Below are positions 26,501-36,784 of a stretch of DNA of 64,000 nt, piece after piece (within the stretch, counting starts at the first letter, position 1; each line of letters opens with the position of its first letter). This DNA comes from Antedon mediterranea (lineage: Eukaryota > Echinodermata > Crinoidea > Comatulida > Antedonidae): contig NC_092670.1 in the NCBI RefSeq assembly GCF_964355755.1, forward strand, positions 22,133,201-22,197,200, read 5' to 3'. The notes below the pieces were generated by a model. It did no database searches. It was given only the letters and a program-made list of their open reading frames with translations, and was not told the DNA's origin. The translations under genes were made by a program, and so were the position numbers.

Positions 26501-27778
26501 ATAGAAACGCTTAAGTAGTGATGCTTTGCTTTTGCCATGGTAACAATCCTGGTACTATTGAATTGTTATATATTTTGTAGGTGGATTGTTTGGATGATGT
26601 TTGTGGTTTAATACCGTTCGGCAATAAGGAAAAACCTGATCAAATATATCGTCTATGGTTATCAATATTTCTCCATGCCGGGTAAGTAGTTTCAGTACTG
26701 TAATGATATATTAATAATAATATATTATTAATATACACTAGGCAGTTGTCCGTGCCTAGTAAATGCTCTAGTAGTTTATAGTACTGTAACTCTATCTCTA
26801 CTCATCTCTACTCATCGAACCTTTTCTTTCATATATATTTTTTTTATTTTCAGTATTTTTCATTGTATTTTGAGTATTATAATGCAGATGACAATATTAA
26901 GAGATCTTGAGAAGTTAGCTGGATGTCTTCGTATTGCCACTATTTACCTCATTAGCGGTATTGGTGGTAATTTAATGAGTGCCATCTTTATACCATACAG
27001 AGCAGAGGTTCGTACATTTTTCATTTAGATATTAAACTGCTATTTATTAGATGAGAATTGAATCATGGAGCTATAAAATTAGTTTTATAGCTCCATGATT
27101 AAACTATAAACCACGAATGATTCTTTGAAACAAATCCTGGTAGTAGAACACTGTAGTTTACTATGTTTGAGTGGCTTGCTATGCTTGAGTGGTTTGTTAT
27201 GTTTGAGTAATTTGCTATGCTTGAGTGGTTTACATTGCTTGAGTGATTTTCTATGAGTGGTTAAGCTAAGGCCTAATACAGTTATAAAGTTTTCATCAAT
27301 AAAGTATAATTGGTGTTTTTCTTTTTTGTTATGGTAGGTGGGTCCTGCAGGTGCACAGTTTGGTTTACTGGCGTGTCTGGTGGTCGAAGTTCTTCAGAAT
27401 TACCAAATACTGCGCAATCCAGGTTCAGCACTTGGCAAACTTTTAATAATAATCTCAGCACTGTTTGTGTTAGGTCTGCTCCCGTGGATTGACAATTACG
27501 CGCATTTAGGTGGTTTCATCTGTGGAACATTGTTGTCTTTCATTTTTTTACCATACGTTTACTTCGGGGAGTTTGATAGAAATCGTAAACGGCTACAAAT
27601 AGTGATATCAACCGTACTTTTGCTGTTGTATTTTATGGCTATGTTTATAATCTACTACCTCAAACCACTGCGTAACTGCAATTGGTGTTCGTACTTCAAT
27701 TGTGTACCACTAACTGAGGACTTTTGTAGTAATATGGACGTACGATTAGAAAATGATGAATTGCACCCTACAAGATAA
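11539..27778 (+). CDS. RHBDF1: Inactive rhomboid protein (iRhom), 17 exons, 902 aa
   Basis: iRhoms are ER/Golgi membrane pseudoproteases that carry ADAM17/TACE forward and control EGF-family and TNF-type signalling. Exons: 11539-11612, 15495-15697, 18738-18809, 19566-19762, 20042-20191, 21429-21606, 22234-22414, 22644-22934, 23417-23528, 23994-24068, 24261-24422, 24614-24702, 25092-25155, 26064-26228, 26581-26681, 26854-27007, 27338-27778. All phases join and the sum is 2709 bases. The cytoplasmic tail (about 1-450) has family blocks such as [19 protein letters not shown] and [15 protein letters not shown]1 is near 457-477 ([19 protein letters not shown]). The Cys-rich iRhom domain follows, with [34 protein letters not shown] and [12 protein letters not shown]. 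The rhomboid core has [11 protein letters not shown] and NYAHLGGF (His about 812). The catalytic GxSG is replaced by GPAG (about 758-761), the iRhom hallmark. Vertebrate RHBDF1 and RHBDF2 are about 855 aa; this would be the pre-duplication orthologue. The extreme N-terminus (human PPWLKLDIP block) is not found, so the 5' end is less sure. Confidence 0.95.
12448..12612 (-). mobile_element. tRNA-derived SINE, family 1, copy 1
   Basis: On the - strand it shows an A-box-like tggtctagaagtatg and a B-box-like gtgggttcgagtcccat. A sister copy lies at 63657-63815, sharing both the tRNA-like head and the tail text 'gatagctaggg(g)ttagatt.gagccc'. Confidence 0.8.
13590..13970. repeat. Degenerate CT-rich cryptic repeat (ctgctacca / tgctgcc)
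   Basis: Repeated variants of 'gctaccagctgctg' and 'cctcctcttacc' without a fixed period, in iRhom intron 1. It looks like a decayed pyrimidine-rich minisatellite; the + strand frames contain stops. Confidence 0.7.
15698..19565. other. iRhom introns 2 and 3 (around the small exon 18738-18809)
   Basis: This stretch of about 3.9 kb has one recognisable coding piece, the 72-base phase 1-1 exon. The rest is AT-rich. Around 17750-18090 there are loosely repeated segments ('gcctatgagggcacatagtgt', 'gttttgtggaacagta', 'gtgtgtagtatttta') that form a diverged tandem duplication of roughly 170 bp. Confidence 0.55.
21798..21982. mobile_element. Short inverted-repeat element in iRhom intron 6
   Basis: The left end agggcactttacacagacga with 'gcgttaacagtaa' pairs with the right end 'ttactgttaccgctcgtc..ttggccttaaagg'. 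Size is about 180 bp; it is non-coding and MITE-like. I see only one copy in this window. Confidence 0.6.
23660..23890 (-). mobile_element. tRNA-derived SINE, family 2, copy 1
   Basis: On the - strand, 'gtgagagggagtaagacagtgg' and the B-box-like gttcgaggctcacc are followed by a tail with 'ttttggtggtagaa...gataaggactataaacc...gtccagtgtacac'. The same order recurs at 53165-53345. It lies in the iRhom intron between the exons at 23417 and 23994. Confidence 0.75.
25255..25450. mobile_element. Inverted-repeat element (CTTTCACACC family) at the head of a tandem array
   Basis: The left end ctcctttcacaccaaaagc is the inverse of the right end ggttttggtgtgaaagaggt. Both sides carry 'ttata', a possible target duplication. 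Interior motifs 'ctccgga' are repeated in both orientations. It is non-coding and sits in an iRhom intron. Confidence 0.75.
25431..25673. repeat. 41-bp tandem repeat, about 6 copies, built on a transposon end
   Basis: The unit is ttggttttggtgtgaaagag followed by gtattatactagaagtaaatg. The first half is the right terminal repeat of the preceding element and the second half is its flanking DNA, so the array appears to have grown from the insertion junction. Copies are nearly identical. Confidence 0.9.
26319..26457. mobile_element. MITE (CTCTGTCTACACTATCAAAC family), copy 2
   Basis: The left end is cctctgtctacactatcaaa and the right end is gtttgatagtgtagacaagg, in the iRhom intron between the exons at 26064 and 26581. 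The interior has 'gtgatgtgcccaaatatgg' and 'catcatgtccatatatggg'. Confidence 0.9.
27061..27100. repeat. Near-perfect 40-bp palindrome
   Basis: Arms aatcatggagctataaaa and ttttatagctccatgatt are exact inverse complements around a 4-nt loop (ttag). It lies in the last iRhom intron, just upstream of a degenerate 'gcttgagtggtt' repeat at 27170-27265. Confidence 0.9.
27170..27265. repeat. Degenerate 15-21 bp repeat (cttgagtggttt)
   Basis: Several copies of 'gcttgagtggtttgctat' variants lie in the last iRhom intron. The same motif reappears as a 21-bp array at 27980-28075 in the 3' flank. Confidence 0.7.
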
Positions 27779-27979
27779 TATTACTAGATTTTATTCAGAG
27801 AACTATAACAAATTTATTCAATAATATAAGTATACAAGATTGAACGAAGGATTGAGCTGAAATTACAGGTGGTCAAATACGTTTATGCAAATATTCAGGT
27901 TCTAAACATAAAGCTGTTATCAAAGACAAGTATATTTTATAGACAAAATGACATTAACACCAGCATCCATGTGATGTTC

Positions 27980-28075
27980 GAGTGGTGTACTATGCTTGGG
28001 TGGTTACTCCGCTTGAGTGGTTACTCCGCTTGAGTGGTTACTCCGCTTGAGTGGTTACTATGCTTGAGTGATTAT
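27980..28075. repeat. 21-bp tandem repeat in the iRhom 3' region
   Basis: The unit is close to gcttgagtggttactccgct, 3-4 copies, about 200 bases after the iRhom stop codon and probably inside the 3' UTR. Confidence 0.8.
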
Positions 28076-28954
28076 GTTATAGGTACACTGTACTTATTCA
28101 TTGAATGTTCTTATGTTTTCAAAAGTTTGATTGTTTATATTATGTGTAGATGATACGTATAGACTAATATATAATATATAGGTATATCCATATAAAAAAG
28201 ATACCATCATTTTTTTTTTCTGATTAATGAACAGTTGGTTTTTATACCAAAAAAAACCCATCTTGATACGGTTTGATTTCATTTACAATCTGTATTTGAA
28301 TATTATATTTTAAAATATATCCGAAAGAACAAAACCAAGAACCTTTGAAAAAAATCATCTGTACTTATTAGATTTTTTTTTCTTTTTCTACAATTTTGAA
28401 TTTTTAGTTGACAGCTGTGATTATGAAGCAATAATTTTGATATATTTTAAATTTTTTTGTTTTATACTTTTGTTTATGTTGCAATGTGATTATTTTTTGC
28501 AGTATTCTATTGGTGTGTGCCTATTTATTAGATACTGCAGTAAACTAAAAATACCGGTTGAATTCTGATACAGAACAGTACAGTAAAATTCTCTACCACA
28601 GTATCATCTTAATAGTGCTAATACTTAATAGTGTTACTGCAGTAAAGTACAACTACTGCAGTATATTGCTGGTGCTATGATACAGTATGCTAGTTTCCTG
28701 TTCAAATATTATCTTATTATGATTACTGCAGTATTAATATAGGTTCACAGTACAAAATAGAATTTACTGCAGAAGAGTCACTAACAATGTCCATTAATAC
28801 AGTTTCAGTTGATTATGCAATGATTTTGTCAAATATTTAAATCACGATTTTATTATGTGCAATATACCTTTAGTAATTACTTTTTAATTTAATATTTTAA
28901 TTTATAACCTGATGCAAATGATTAAATCTGAAGTGGAATATCTTTTGTGAACAA

Positions 28955-28960
28955 AATAAA
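28955..28960 (+). promoter_or_regulatory. Candidate poly(A) signal for iRhom
   Basis: AATAAA occurs 1.18 kb after the stop at 27778. In AT-rich DNA such hexamers are common, so this is only a candidate. It would imply a long 3' UTR that includes the 21-bp repeats. Confidence 0.3.
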
Positions 28961-29092
28961 ACATTAGGCAAGTTTCCAATTGAATGACATGGTGTGTAAT
29001 TCTGAAATCATTACTAAATCATGTTTTTGTGATGTTGTATTTTGGAAATTTATAATAATATGATGTTTGAATAATTTGTAAAATTGTTTATA

Positions 29093-29231
29093 ATACCTCT
29101 TTCACACAGCAAAACTGTGGAGTTTGCACACACTACGGCGCACATCACACAAAACGCTGGTGTTGACGCCGTATTGTATGTACAGTATGTAAACTACACA
29201 GTTTTGAGAGATAGTGTGAAAGAGGTGTTAG
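29093..29231. mobile_element. Inverted-repeat element (CTTTCACAC family)
   Basis: The left end aatacctctttcacacagca pairs with the right end 'tagtgtgaaagaggtgtta'. The interior 'aaaactgtggagtttgca' pairs with 'tgtaaactacacagtttt', so nearly the whole 139 bp folds back. It is non-coding. Confidence 0.8.
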
Positions 29232-29936
29232 ACAACGTGAAGCTTTTAAACCTTAAATTTACCAATGTTGTATCATTCAATCTCTAATTTCACAACTTAA
29301 ATTTATCTTGAGAATGCTTTCATTTTCACTTCAGTTAAAGAAAAAAAAGTTATTTATACCAAGTGTTCCCATATTTATTTTAGCTGTAGTTGTGTAAATT
29401 TAAATGTATTTGTACATTAATGTTAATAACATTTTCATGATGTATTCTCAGTTTTGTTTTTATTATTATATTATTTAGTTTATTTTTTTAAGTTGTTAAT
29501 TTTACAAATGATTACTTGCAATTTATTTTAGGTGCTGCATAGTTTGTAAAATGTGTTTCTTTTTGAAAGTTTCTGAACAGGATATGGTTTCCTTAAAACT
29601 AGACACAATTAATAATTGAATATTAAACCCAGAAGATTGTGACAAATAATATATGTTCTTCCATTAAATAACAAGTTTGATTAAACTTTTGATTCATAGA
29701 GACCTCCTCAATGTAACCCCCTAGATGTAACAACAATTCGATTGTTATGCTATACTAGTTTTTATAGTGATTAGTGCCCCTGTTAAGGGGACACCTTCAG
29801 TTTCCAACAAAGAGCTGCTTAATAGGGATGTGATCCCCTCAATAGGGTTTGCTTGTAGTGTTAAAACATAATATATTGCTCCTTGTAACTTCTGTAGAAA
29901 TGAGAATTTAATTTCTGCAAGAGTTAAGTCTGTGCA

Positions 29937-30047
29937 TGACACCATTTAAATTGTAACCTGCCTTATCTTGGACTTGTTAGCAATCATCCACTGACACCAT
30001 TTACATTGTAACCTGCCTTATCTTGGACTTGTTAGCAATCATCCACT
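29937..30047. repeat. 55-bp direct tandem duplication
   Basis: 'tgacaccattta.attgtaacc' through 'gttagcaatcatccac' occurs twice back to back with one difference. It is recent. Confidence 0.9.
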
Positions 30048-30283
30048 GTTGCATTCTTTTTAATGATTCTAGATTTTGTATTGGTTGTATATTTTGTTTC
30101 TCTTTAATTAGAAAAAAAACCAAAAGAGAAAGTCTACCTGTAAATGTCAAAGGTCGATTTTCCAGATATAGACAAAATGAATGCATGTTCAGGGACCACT
30201 ATATGGATTGAAATTGAGAGTAAAATTCTCAAGAATCAAGAATGATGTTTTGTGTGCGTATTTGTGTCTTAATAGGTTAAGGT

Positions 30284-30682
30284 CTTCCAGGACGCATATT
30301 TTTTTTTTCCAGGACGAACGTGGGCAGAAATCATGAATAATTCATTACCTTAATTATTTTCTATATAAAGAATTGCAAGATAGCTGATCTACTTCCTAAA
30401 TATACTAAACCTAACCCTCTAAATAATCTCTCTCAACTATTAAAAAAAAACATGTTCATGAAAGACCTTGAACCGAGGGCTCCAGCGTAATAGGTTAAAG
30501 CCTTTACCACTAGACCAAACATTTCGGTTGGCAAACGCTGTTTACACTAATTATTTAATCTCTCTGCATACTTATATAGCGCCCTCTATAATGTTCCCTA
30601 TTATGTCATAATTATTCATGAATTATTCATGATTTCTGCCCACATTCGTCCTGGAAAAAAAAATTACGCTTCCAGGACAGAG
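30284..30682. mobile_element. Foldback element with about 60-bp terminal inverted repeats and a tRNA-like core
   Basis: The left arm (30284-30345) carries cttccaggacgcatatt, a T tract and ccaggacgaacgtgggcaga. The right arm (30620-30682) is its inverse, with an A tract and acgcttccagga. Between them, on the - strand, ggtctagtggtaaaggcttt resembles a tRNA A box and 'cggttcaaggtc' a B box, so a SINE-like unit sits inside. It lies in the 3' flank of CIAO3. Confidence 0.8.
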
Positions 30683-30913
30683 TCACCAAACCAAACGCCC
30701 CCTATCATATCAACCTGCTAATGCTGAAAAGTTAAATATCTGCAAACCATTCTTTCATCGTGACTTAAAACCACTTTTTCATTCATTTATGACCCGTATT
30801 AGCTCCAATACTACCAATATCAACAACTTTAATTTATAAATCTATTGTTTGTATTTGTCAGGGCAACAGAAACATCAAAACATAGTATTATTAATAATTT
30901 ACCATATAACAAA

Positions 30914-30919
30914 TTTATT
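30914..30919 (-). promoter_or_regulatory. Candidate poly(A) signal for CIAO3
   Basis: TTTATT on the + strand reads AATAAA on the - strand, about 200 bases after the CIAO3 stop codon at 31115. Spacing is plausible; the motif is common in this AT-rich DNA. Confidence 0.35.
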
Positions 30920-31114
30920 TCTATTTCATAATTTTCATTAATAATAAATACTAGGTTGGAATGTTCTTGTACCAAGAAGTATACAGGATTCATAGCAACT
31001 GCATTTATGTTTTTGTCATCTTTTTCTCCTCATAGTATAGTCTATGGCAATAGTTTTTCACCTCATAGTACTATATATGGCAACCGTTTTCAGTTCTCAA
31101 AAGTTTTTTTTTTA

Positions 31115-34100
31115 CTACCATTTGATAACTAGAGCATTTGTCATCTTTTCCACCTCATGGTACTGTGTATGTAACATTGATTTAGACTTTATCGAATCCT
31201 TTCCACCAAGCCAATCAGCATAAAGCTTTTTTACATCTTCACTATCTTCTGGTTTAACTGGCGCAATCTCTGAATAAATTTTCTCGACTCTTTCTAGTAA
31301 ATCTTTAGCGGGTTCATCATCTAATGGACGAATCTGGCCTCCTCCATTTAAACAACCTGCAAAGTAAATGTTATTCTTAGAGTAATTCTATTGCAGAAAT
31401 TTGTAACGCATCAGCTGGTAATTGTCTCACTTGGCTTGTTTTTTGTATATATTTTATATCAACCAACCTGATGGACAAGCCATAACTTCAACACAATGGT
31501 ACAGGCTTTTTCCTCGTTTAAGTTTCTGCACCAAATTCTGAATATTCCTGAAGCCATATGCCAACGCAAATCTCAACACCACTTCGCCTTCATGCTCCAA
31601 TATTACCTCTTTAAAATCTTTATTTCTAACCAAAAAAAAACAAATAAACTTTTAGTCTATTATACTCGTGTTAAATTGGTTTTTCTACCATCTGTCATGC
31701 TTTATGAATTACGAGTACTGTATATGAGAATACACTACTGTTTCAGCTTTTACATGTACAGTACTACCCTGGTGGGAGCAGTTAAAAATTGTTCCCACAA
31801 AAGTGTAACACACTACGTTGTTGCCTACCTTACCTTAGAGTTTTGTATTGCATATCATGTACTTTGGCACCAAATAATTCTTGAGATGCATAATGGAAGA
31901 TGTGGTGAACATACCCACCAGAACCCCCTCCTTCATGGTTTATGATGGCTGCATCATGGTCACATCTAAACAAATTAAAATGTATAGAATATTCTCTCCT
32001 TTCCAGTGAATATAGAATATCATAAAGCATGCACTTGTCAATTGTATGACCCACTATACTACCCCCGGGAGAGGTGCGTCATGGATGCGTCATTTACAAA
32101 TACTTACTGATGTGTCAATTGTATGACCCACTATACTACCCACGTGAGAGGTGCGTCATGGATGCGTCATTTACAAATACTTACTGATGTGTCAATTGTA
32201 TGACCCACTATACTACCCACGTGAGAGATGCGTCATTGATGCGTCATTTACAAATACTTACTGATGCAGGGGTGTGTCAAAAAACCTAGATAGTACATCA
32301 CATCAATGCACAATGGTTTGTCATTGTCCATCATCTTACCACTCATCATTATCATCGTCATAAAATTGTGCATTAATAGGACAGCCCATACAATTGTATG
32401 TATAGAACGTGAAAACAAGGATTGTCTGCATATTCTTGGCCTACCTTCTCTAACTTATTAGTGACCTCATACAAAAGAATGTATTACACAAAGCCATTAC
32501 ATCTACCCCTGCTGTTTTTAGGACAGGTTTGCAGGCAATCATTTTCATTGAGCTCAATAAATAAATGTATCCCTTTTACAAAATGATTATATTTTTTCAC
32601 TTGCAGAGCCTCTATATTCAAGTAGACAAACAATAACTTACAATGAATCTAATTGTCTACTTTCAATATCCGCCAAAGACAGTCCTTCACTGTCAAGCAT
32701 CATGTCAACTTCAGCTGAAAATACAGAGTTGCTCCTTTAATGAGTGTTTTATTAGCATAGGTTAAGATACCTTAACATCATCACTCTATCTGAACGCCGC
32801 GAGAAGTTGTCAAGAAAATTCTTTGATAAAATGAAAAAAGAAGATCATATATTACACTCTCTCTTACCTAAACCTCCCACACACAACCATCAGCTCCGAC
32901 GTGTTAGATCGTTCACCCTCCCCAAAGTCCGGACACAACGCACAAAAAACTTCATTACTTTCCACGGAGTTTTCAATGATTGGTGAATGATCAGTAACTG
33001 AGTTATGATAAGCAAATTGTGAACCCCTATTGGTTTGTGTTACTGGATGTACTATGATGGCCATTGAAAGACTGATTTGTGGACTATGATATATTTTAGT
33101 ATTACTTGTTTGGACTGTGTTATACTATGTGTTTACATATTTACTATTATATTTATGTCAACTTCATCACTGCTTACTTGATGCAATAAAGGAAATAAAT
33201 AAATAAATAAATAAATGCAGGTCATTTAATGTAAGTTTTCCATTTAGTTGTACTATCAATGCATAAGCATGTGAAAAAACAACAGGAATAACATAGATAT
33301 ATGATGCTCATCTGAGTATTGTGGTAGTCTCATAATTAAATTGTTCATGGTTTCTTAATAGACATATTTACACGCCATACCATATTTTTACTAACTATTT
33401 CCATAATAAAGGTACTACAGCAGAATTTCAATTTTACTAGAACAGTATAAGATAACTGGCCCCATAATAGATGTAATTTCTTTATTGCTTACCAGATGTT
33501 ATAACACAATCAACATCTCTCGTCTTGTAGATGTCATTGTAAAAGTCCTCGCGTGAAGCCTCAAGCTTCTTATCAAAGCAGGGCATTACCGTCACATGAT
33601 ACACCATGTCAGGGGTCAGGCCATGTATCCTGGCCAGGTAATCCTTCACTAAACTGCCCATTATTTGTTGAGGTGACTTTGTAGTACTGATGTATGGTAA
33701 GACATAACTTCCGTGTGTTTTCTCAGCATAGCACACCCAACCTAAAAAAAATACATAGTCTGATTATTGTGTCGTCAATTTATTATCGACATCCTAGCAG
33801 ATTATTAGCCTATAATAATCCCCGATGGTTCTATGAAACCATTAAGTTAATCATAAATGTCTGTACAATAAAGGAATTTCCCAACTCACTATTTAGCTTA
33901 TTATAGCATGCCCCACCCATACTCCTCCCATACTCCACCCATACTCCTCATTGTATACTGTATGTAGTATCTGAGTCAACAGTGATGTAGCCATGAGAAA
34001 GTAGTCCGGTTTTCGCAAGAAAAGGAAACAATCTTTGTTCAAACCACTGGGTCATCAAAGGCCTTTGTGAAAAAGTGGACAGGTTGAAACCTTACCAACC

Positions 34101-36214
34101 GTACTGGTGGCTAAGGGACAATAATACACATTACTTTTGAATGTATGGACAGTTGAAGATGTATTTCATGCAGCAGATAATTTACAAGCTCATCTACACA
34201 TAATACAATTGATACAAAATTACCTGGACAAGCTGAGGCTAGCATTGGCAATGATCCTTTTGTTGCTTTGTTGTTATAACGTCGTATGAACTCATATTGA
34301 CTTTCTAACAAGCTTAAATTTCTTGCAAATGTTGTATCGAAAACATAATCAACACCTTATATAGAAAAAATAAAACAAATTAATTATTACATCTTCCAGG
34401 ACAGTCATGCAAACAACATAATTGTTCATTTTAATATGAAAATTGAGAAGCAATTGTAAACCTTTAGCACTGTCTACATCCACTATCAAATTACTGTAAT
34501 TTCACAAAAAATGTGATGTGCCAAAATATGGTAGTGATATGCCCAAATATGGTAGTGATATGACATCATCATGTCCATATATATGTGGGGATTAATCTAA
34601 TCATGTGATAATTAAATACTGCCCCCTATAGGTGTTACTGCCCCCTATAATTGTAACAGTCTTTTTCAAATGATTTGCTTTCTTTTGTATTCATGAACCG
34701 GTCAAGGAAGCAGATAGTTTTGTCTCTTATTTAATTAAAGATCTGATTAAAAGGACCATACTGATCTCTATTGTTATGCTAAAAACAAATTAAAACCAAA
34801 TACACCACCGGACCGTGGTAAAAGTGAGAAAAGGCGTGTTTTTCCTTTTGTGTTGTCGTCCACATCCTTACATATATTTTTATATATATTTATTTTTTAT
34901 ATCTTTGTATTTTTATAGTTTATTTTGTATTTACTGTTTGTATTGTTTGAGGGTTTCTAATGATCACCTTTTATGCTGGATGGATCACCCTCATAAAATA
35001 TTGTTCAAAAAAAAAAAAAATATGGGCATATCACATTTTTGTCACATAAATTTTTATAGTGTAGACAGAGTGTTCTTTTCAGAGCCTGGGATAATCTGTT
35101 GATTGTTAAAAGCACTATATAAATTTGACAACATTAAGATTATATTTTAGTAGAAAATTTAACTGAATTTTCAAGTAACCTAATTGCTTTAAAAATCCTG
35201 TTAATTTCTCAGCAGCTTCTTGTGAATTTATTTTATACTTGGCTGCTAGGGACGCTCTTGATTGCGGTGAGATGGAGACCACTACCAACTTGCGTTGAGA
35301 CTGCTCTTCCTGTTGGTAAAAAAGTACTTATTTAAAAACGCAACACATTGGGCTGAAATGGGTCTCACCCACTAAACAATTCACTGATTGGGAGGATCAT
35401 ATTACCCACCCATCATCAGCAATCCCTTGATATGTCATAAAATTACCACGAAACTTACAGTTGTGAGACCTTTATTTTCCCCAAGGATCCTATATAATTC
35501 TTGTTGACTCTGTTGGGTAATGAGAACGCTCTCAGCTGATGTTATGCAACCACTGCAGGCTAGACAATCATTAAGTGTAATCTCAGCTTTCTCTAACTTT
35601 GTCTTAATACCATCCTTAAAATGAAAAAAAAATATTATTATTTAATACAAAATACATTTAACAGGATAGTAAATCTTATTATGTGAAAAAAAAAAGATTT
35701 TTAGAACAACAGACTAGAATTACAAGCACTGGACTATATAATATAATTTAATTGTGGGTCTAGAACTTGTTTTATTTACCGTTTCAACTTGATAATGACT
35801 TCCATCTGCCTCTATTTTGATAGCCGCTGTCTTGCCGCTAATTCTGTTCACTTTAACCGGCTTTACACATTCCTAAATACAGTAACAATAATAACAAAAT
35901 AATGGTATTAGATTACAAAACTAGTCATACAAATAAGTTGACATATTAGTAATCAGGACGAACCGACCACATTTCAAGTATGTACTGCCGAAAGTGACTG
36001 CTTCCCCTCCGCCGTAGGCATACTTTCTTAAAACTTAAGCCTCTTTGTTTTTCTCTCACATAGTCCTTACGAAATCTCATCCTATTTGTTTAAAACGATT
36101 CTTATATACGTATGTTGAAACATTTATTAATAAAACCTACTAAAATACCTGAGATGGTGTTATAAAATCGTCTAAATCTGTTAAACGTAGAGCACCACTA
36201 AAATTAGACGCCAT
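31115..36214 (-). CDS. CIAO3: Cytosolic iron-sulfur assembly component 3 (NARFL/IOP1), 10 exons, 476 aa
   Basis: CIAO3 is the [FeFe]-hydrogenase-like protein that passes 4Fe-4S clusters to the CIA targeting complex in the cytosol. Exons in transcription order: 36149-36214, 35780-35872, 35459-35614, 35180-35309, 34224-34355, 33493-33741, 32642-32714, 31834-31965, 31468-31625, 31115-31356. All phases join and give 476 codons plus a stop, the same length as human CIAO3. The start reads [17 protein letters not shown]. Cluster-binding cysteines are present: Cys24 and the CxxCxxC at 70, 73, 76 ([10 protein letters not shown]) for the N-terminal cluster; Cys191 (ASACPGW), Cys247 (VMPCFDKK), Cys394 and Cys398 (ACPSGC) for the hydrogenase-like site. 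The conserved GGGSGGY and the C-terminal tryptophan (VIKW) are kept. Identity is certain and the gene looks functional. It is head to head with CYBC1. Confidence 0.97.
32035..32270. repeat. About 76-bp tandem repeat, 3 copies
   Basis: The unit includes tgtcaattgtatgacccact, 'atactacccacgtgagagg' and tgcgtcatggatgcgtcatt. It lies in the CIAO3 intron between the exons at 32642 and 31834. The third copy carries a few substitutions. Confidence 0.9.
32870..33218 (+). mobile_element. 5'-truncated non-LTR retrotransposon fragment with (AAAT)n tail
   Basis: A + strand frame near 32905-32990 reads [19 protein letters not shown] and then HGVFNDW, like the C-terminal end of LINE reverse transcriptases (LPxxRT...xxWN). 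Stops follow. The segment ends at 33190-33216 in aaataaataaataaataaat, a LINE-type tail. It lies in a CIAO3 intron in antisense orientation and is decayed. Confidence 0.6.
34462..34584. mobile_element. MITE (CTCTGTCTACACTATCAAAC family), copy 3, left part
   Basis: The left end is cactgtctacatccactatc, with family text 'gtgatgtgccaaaatatggtagtgatatg' and 'catcatgtccatatata'. The element breaks off near 34584 and resumes at 35020, so it was split by a later insertion. It lies in a CIAO3 intron. Confidence 0.8.
34585..35019 (+). mobile_element. Insertion nested in a MITE, poly(A)-tailed
   Basis: About 435 bp separate the two halves of MITE copy 3. The insert ends in 'attgttc' plus a run of A (35007-35020), consistent with a 5'-truncated retroposon in + orientation. 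The right half resumes at 'atatgggcatatcac'. A short AT-rich repeat (atatatg/atatggg) at both edges may be the target duplication. No coding motif is recognised. Confidence 0.6.
35020..35072. mobile_element. MITE copy 3, right part
   Basis: 'atatgggcatatcacatttttgtcacata' then tttttatagtgtagacagag is the family right terminus. It completes the element started at 34462. Confidence 0.8.
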
Positions 36215-36310
36215 GTTTCGTGTGTCGGACCTCTTTGTTTTGTTTTTATTATTGCCTTACGTCATTTTTAAAAGTTGTGATTGGTTGGTAGTTAAACCAC
36301 GTGCTAATTA
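36215..36310. promoter_or_regulatory. Putative bidirectional promoter of CIAO3 and CYBC1
   Basis: Immediately upstream of the CIAO3 start and facing the CYBC1 side, the DNA has a CRE-type TTACGTCA (36257-36264), an inverted CCAAT box ATTGG (36280-36284) and an E-box CACGTG (36298-36303). No TATA box is evident. The motif cluster and head-to-head layout support a shared housekeeping promoter, but the CYBC1 transcription start is not defined. Confidence 0.5.
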
Positions 36311-36595
36311 ATAACAAGGGTAAAAAAACAAGTCATTTCCGCACCGGTAGGCATAGGCTTGGCTTGCTTTAATTTTTTTCATGATATAATAAATGTCATA
36401 AATTATATGAAATTTCTGCGCACAAATAATACAAATTAATTTATATTATAACTGAGTTACTGATGAGGGTATATAGGGTTTTGCTTTTGTGGTTTTTATA
36501 AAAAATAGACCAGCCCTTGGACCGCCTAGGCCTAGCCTACTAGGTAGGCATAATACTTGTTTGTACTCCTCTCTAGGGCCTAGACTAGGCCTATC

Positions 36596-36605
36596 TATAT
36601 ATATA

Positions 36606-36637
<32 letters not shown>

Positions 36638-36640
36638 GGC
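36596..36640. repeat. (TA)n microsatellite
   Basis: A run of ta dinucleotides lies between 'aggcctatct' and 'aggccttgct'. The surrounding 36520-36770 is dense in 'taggcctag' and 'gctaggc' motifs, a texture seen in some echinoderm and tunicate genomes. Confidence 0.9.
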
Positions 36641-36784
36641 CTTGCTTGGCTGTCGCGCTGGCTAGGCCTGTCATCTATTTAGCTAGGCACTAGGCTAGAT
36701 AGTAAGGCTTGCCCGCCTAGCTAGGTATTGCCCGGGCTATATTAAAGTTACCTAGCCGCCAGCTAGGTTAGTACGAGCAGCTTG

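Larger units (their letters stand above)
27779..30283. other. iRhom 3' UTR and intergenic DNA
   Basis: No further gene is seen. It contains the 21-bp repeat, an inverted-repeat element at 29093-29231 and a 55-bp tandem duplication at 29937-30047. Confidence 0.5.

Noticed and set aside
27338-27778. Active rhomboid protease
   Set aside because: The catalytic serine motif is GPAG rather than GxSG, and the Cys-rich iRhom domain is present.
31496-31945. 149-codon + strand frame
   Set aside because: It is antisense to two CIAO3 exons and their intron; the - strand reading is a clear CIAO3 match.
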